A stretch of DNA of 64,000 nt from Sandaracinaceae bacterium. GTDB lineage: Bacteria; Myxococcota_A; Polyangia; Polyangiales; Houyiibacteriaceae. The DNA is taken from NCBI GenBank assembly GCA_016706685.1, contig JADJJE010000004.1, forward strand, positions 248,001-312,000, given 5' to 3'. Both the position numbers and the translations under genes were made by a program. Shown one piece after another: positions 63,822 to 64,000 of the stretch. The notes beneath the pieces were generated by a model. The model saw only the letters and a list, made by a program, of their open reading frames with translations, was not told the DNA's origin and searched no databases. Every line of letters begins with the position of its first letter. The first letter of the stretch is position 1.

Positions 63822-64000
63822 GAGCGGGGCGCCTCGTACACGACTTGCCCCGCGGCGATGGTCCGGTGGACGCCGCCCGTGACTTCGTGGTTCAGCAGGG
63901 GGGTGTTGAACGACTTCGAGCGTAGCGCTTCTCGCGTGACGGTCCAGCGACGGTCGGGGTCGATGACGGTGATGTCCGCCCGCGCGCCAGCCCGCAGCGT
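63818..64000 (-). CDS. pyrC: Dihydroorotase, C-terminal end only
   Basis: The last 60 residues of an amidohydrolase: TLRAGARADITVIDPDRRWT, then REALRSKSFNTPLLNHEV and RTIAAGQVVYEA. This is the C-terminal signature of class I dihydroorotases (G..ADl.l.Dp...w.v....r.SKs.NtPf.g....G.v..t...G..vy). The 5' part lies beyond the window. Its stop overlaps the carA start (ATGA). Confidence 0.85.
   Translation of the reverse strand, partial: TLRAGARADITVIDPDRRWTVTREALRSKSFNTPLLNHEVTGGVHRTIAAGQVVYEAPRS

Overview
The window is high-GC and gene-dense, with chromosome-type content. It most resembles a Myxococcota (deltaproteobacterial, Polyangia-like) genome. That placement is inferred from gene content: two Ser/Thr kinases with an N-terminal Cys-rich knuckle, a DUF4388/J-domain protein, Asp/Gly-rich and Cys-rich lipoproteins, a 59-residue protein starting MLPPFIIDQIR, and a CysO-type cysteine pathway. 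I see no rRNA, tRNA, CRISPR array, prophage or intact IS element.

Layout. 1-7.4 kb: a FadL-type porin (cut by the window edge) coupled to a very large lipoprotein, a frameshifted ChaC-like gene, and two envelope proteins. 7.4-9.8 kb: a hairpin-rich intergenic region, then rpsA with its own promoter and structured leader. 9.9-18.8 kb: glycosidase-like and cupin genes, a deazaflavin-type nitroreductase, a carotenoid oxygenase, a DUF1244 protein, mesaconyl-CoA hydratase and a Cys-rich lipoprotein. 18.8-22.1 kb: lipB, lpdA and a 2-oxo-acid dehydrogenase E1 alpha, all on the minus strand. 22.1-27.2 kb: two small secreted proteins, then a seven-gene minus-strand cysteine/sulfur-carrier operon (Rrf2 regulator, CysK, E1-like enzyme, CysO, a degenerate E1-like protein, CysM, JAMM protease). 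27.2-28.1 kb: two inverted copies of a hairpin-containing repeat. 28.1-29.8 kb: kinase 1. 29.8-36.2 kb: the minus-strand operon mutL-miaA-acpH-like-flippase-like-DUF2723. 36.4-42.6 kb: kinase 2, mutS2, a TPR/cyclin-like protein and a DUF4388-J protein. 42.6-44.2 kb: a small repeat element and an AHSA1 protein with a histone-H1-like tail. 44.5-48.6 kb: 5-oxoprolinase and a DUF2062 protein. 48.6-53.4 kb: the minus-strand DUF4350-MoxR-DUF58-rsmA operon. 53.5-62.3 kb: a 59-residue protein, an SDR lacking catalytic residues, a DUF1361 protein, a lipoprotein dipeptidase, an FHA/transglutaminase fusion, a CoA-binding protein, a FabH-like enzyme, an M48 peptidase and a dynamin-like GTPase. 62.3-64 kb: pyrC (partial)-carA-lipoprotein.

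How the genes fit together. The sulfur operon is the most interesting part. The E1-like enzyme lacks the usual N-terminal Arg-finger helix, and a separate 124-residue protein, two genes downstream, carries exactly that helix plus the C-terminal E1 helix but no catalytic core. CysO ends Gly-Gly-Arg, so a residue would have to be trimmed before activation, and a JAMM protease is encoded in the same operon. ChaC, 5-oxoprolinase and an M19 dipeptidase elsewhere in the window could together recycle glutathione, but they are not linked to one another.

Three genes (ChaC-like, mutL, DUF58) each carry one single-base frameshift between two well-conserved halves. This looks more like residual sequence error than biology, but mutL deserves a check. 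Several starts lack a Shine-Dalgarno and have a -10-like hexamer placed so that transcription would begin on or next to the start codon, suggesting leaderless mRNAs are common here.
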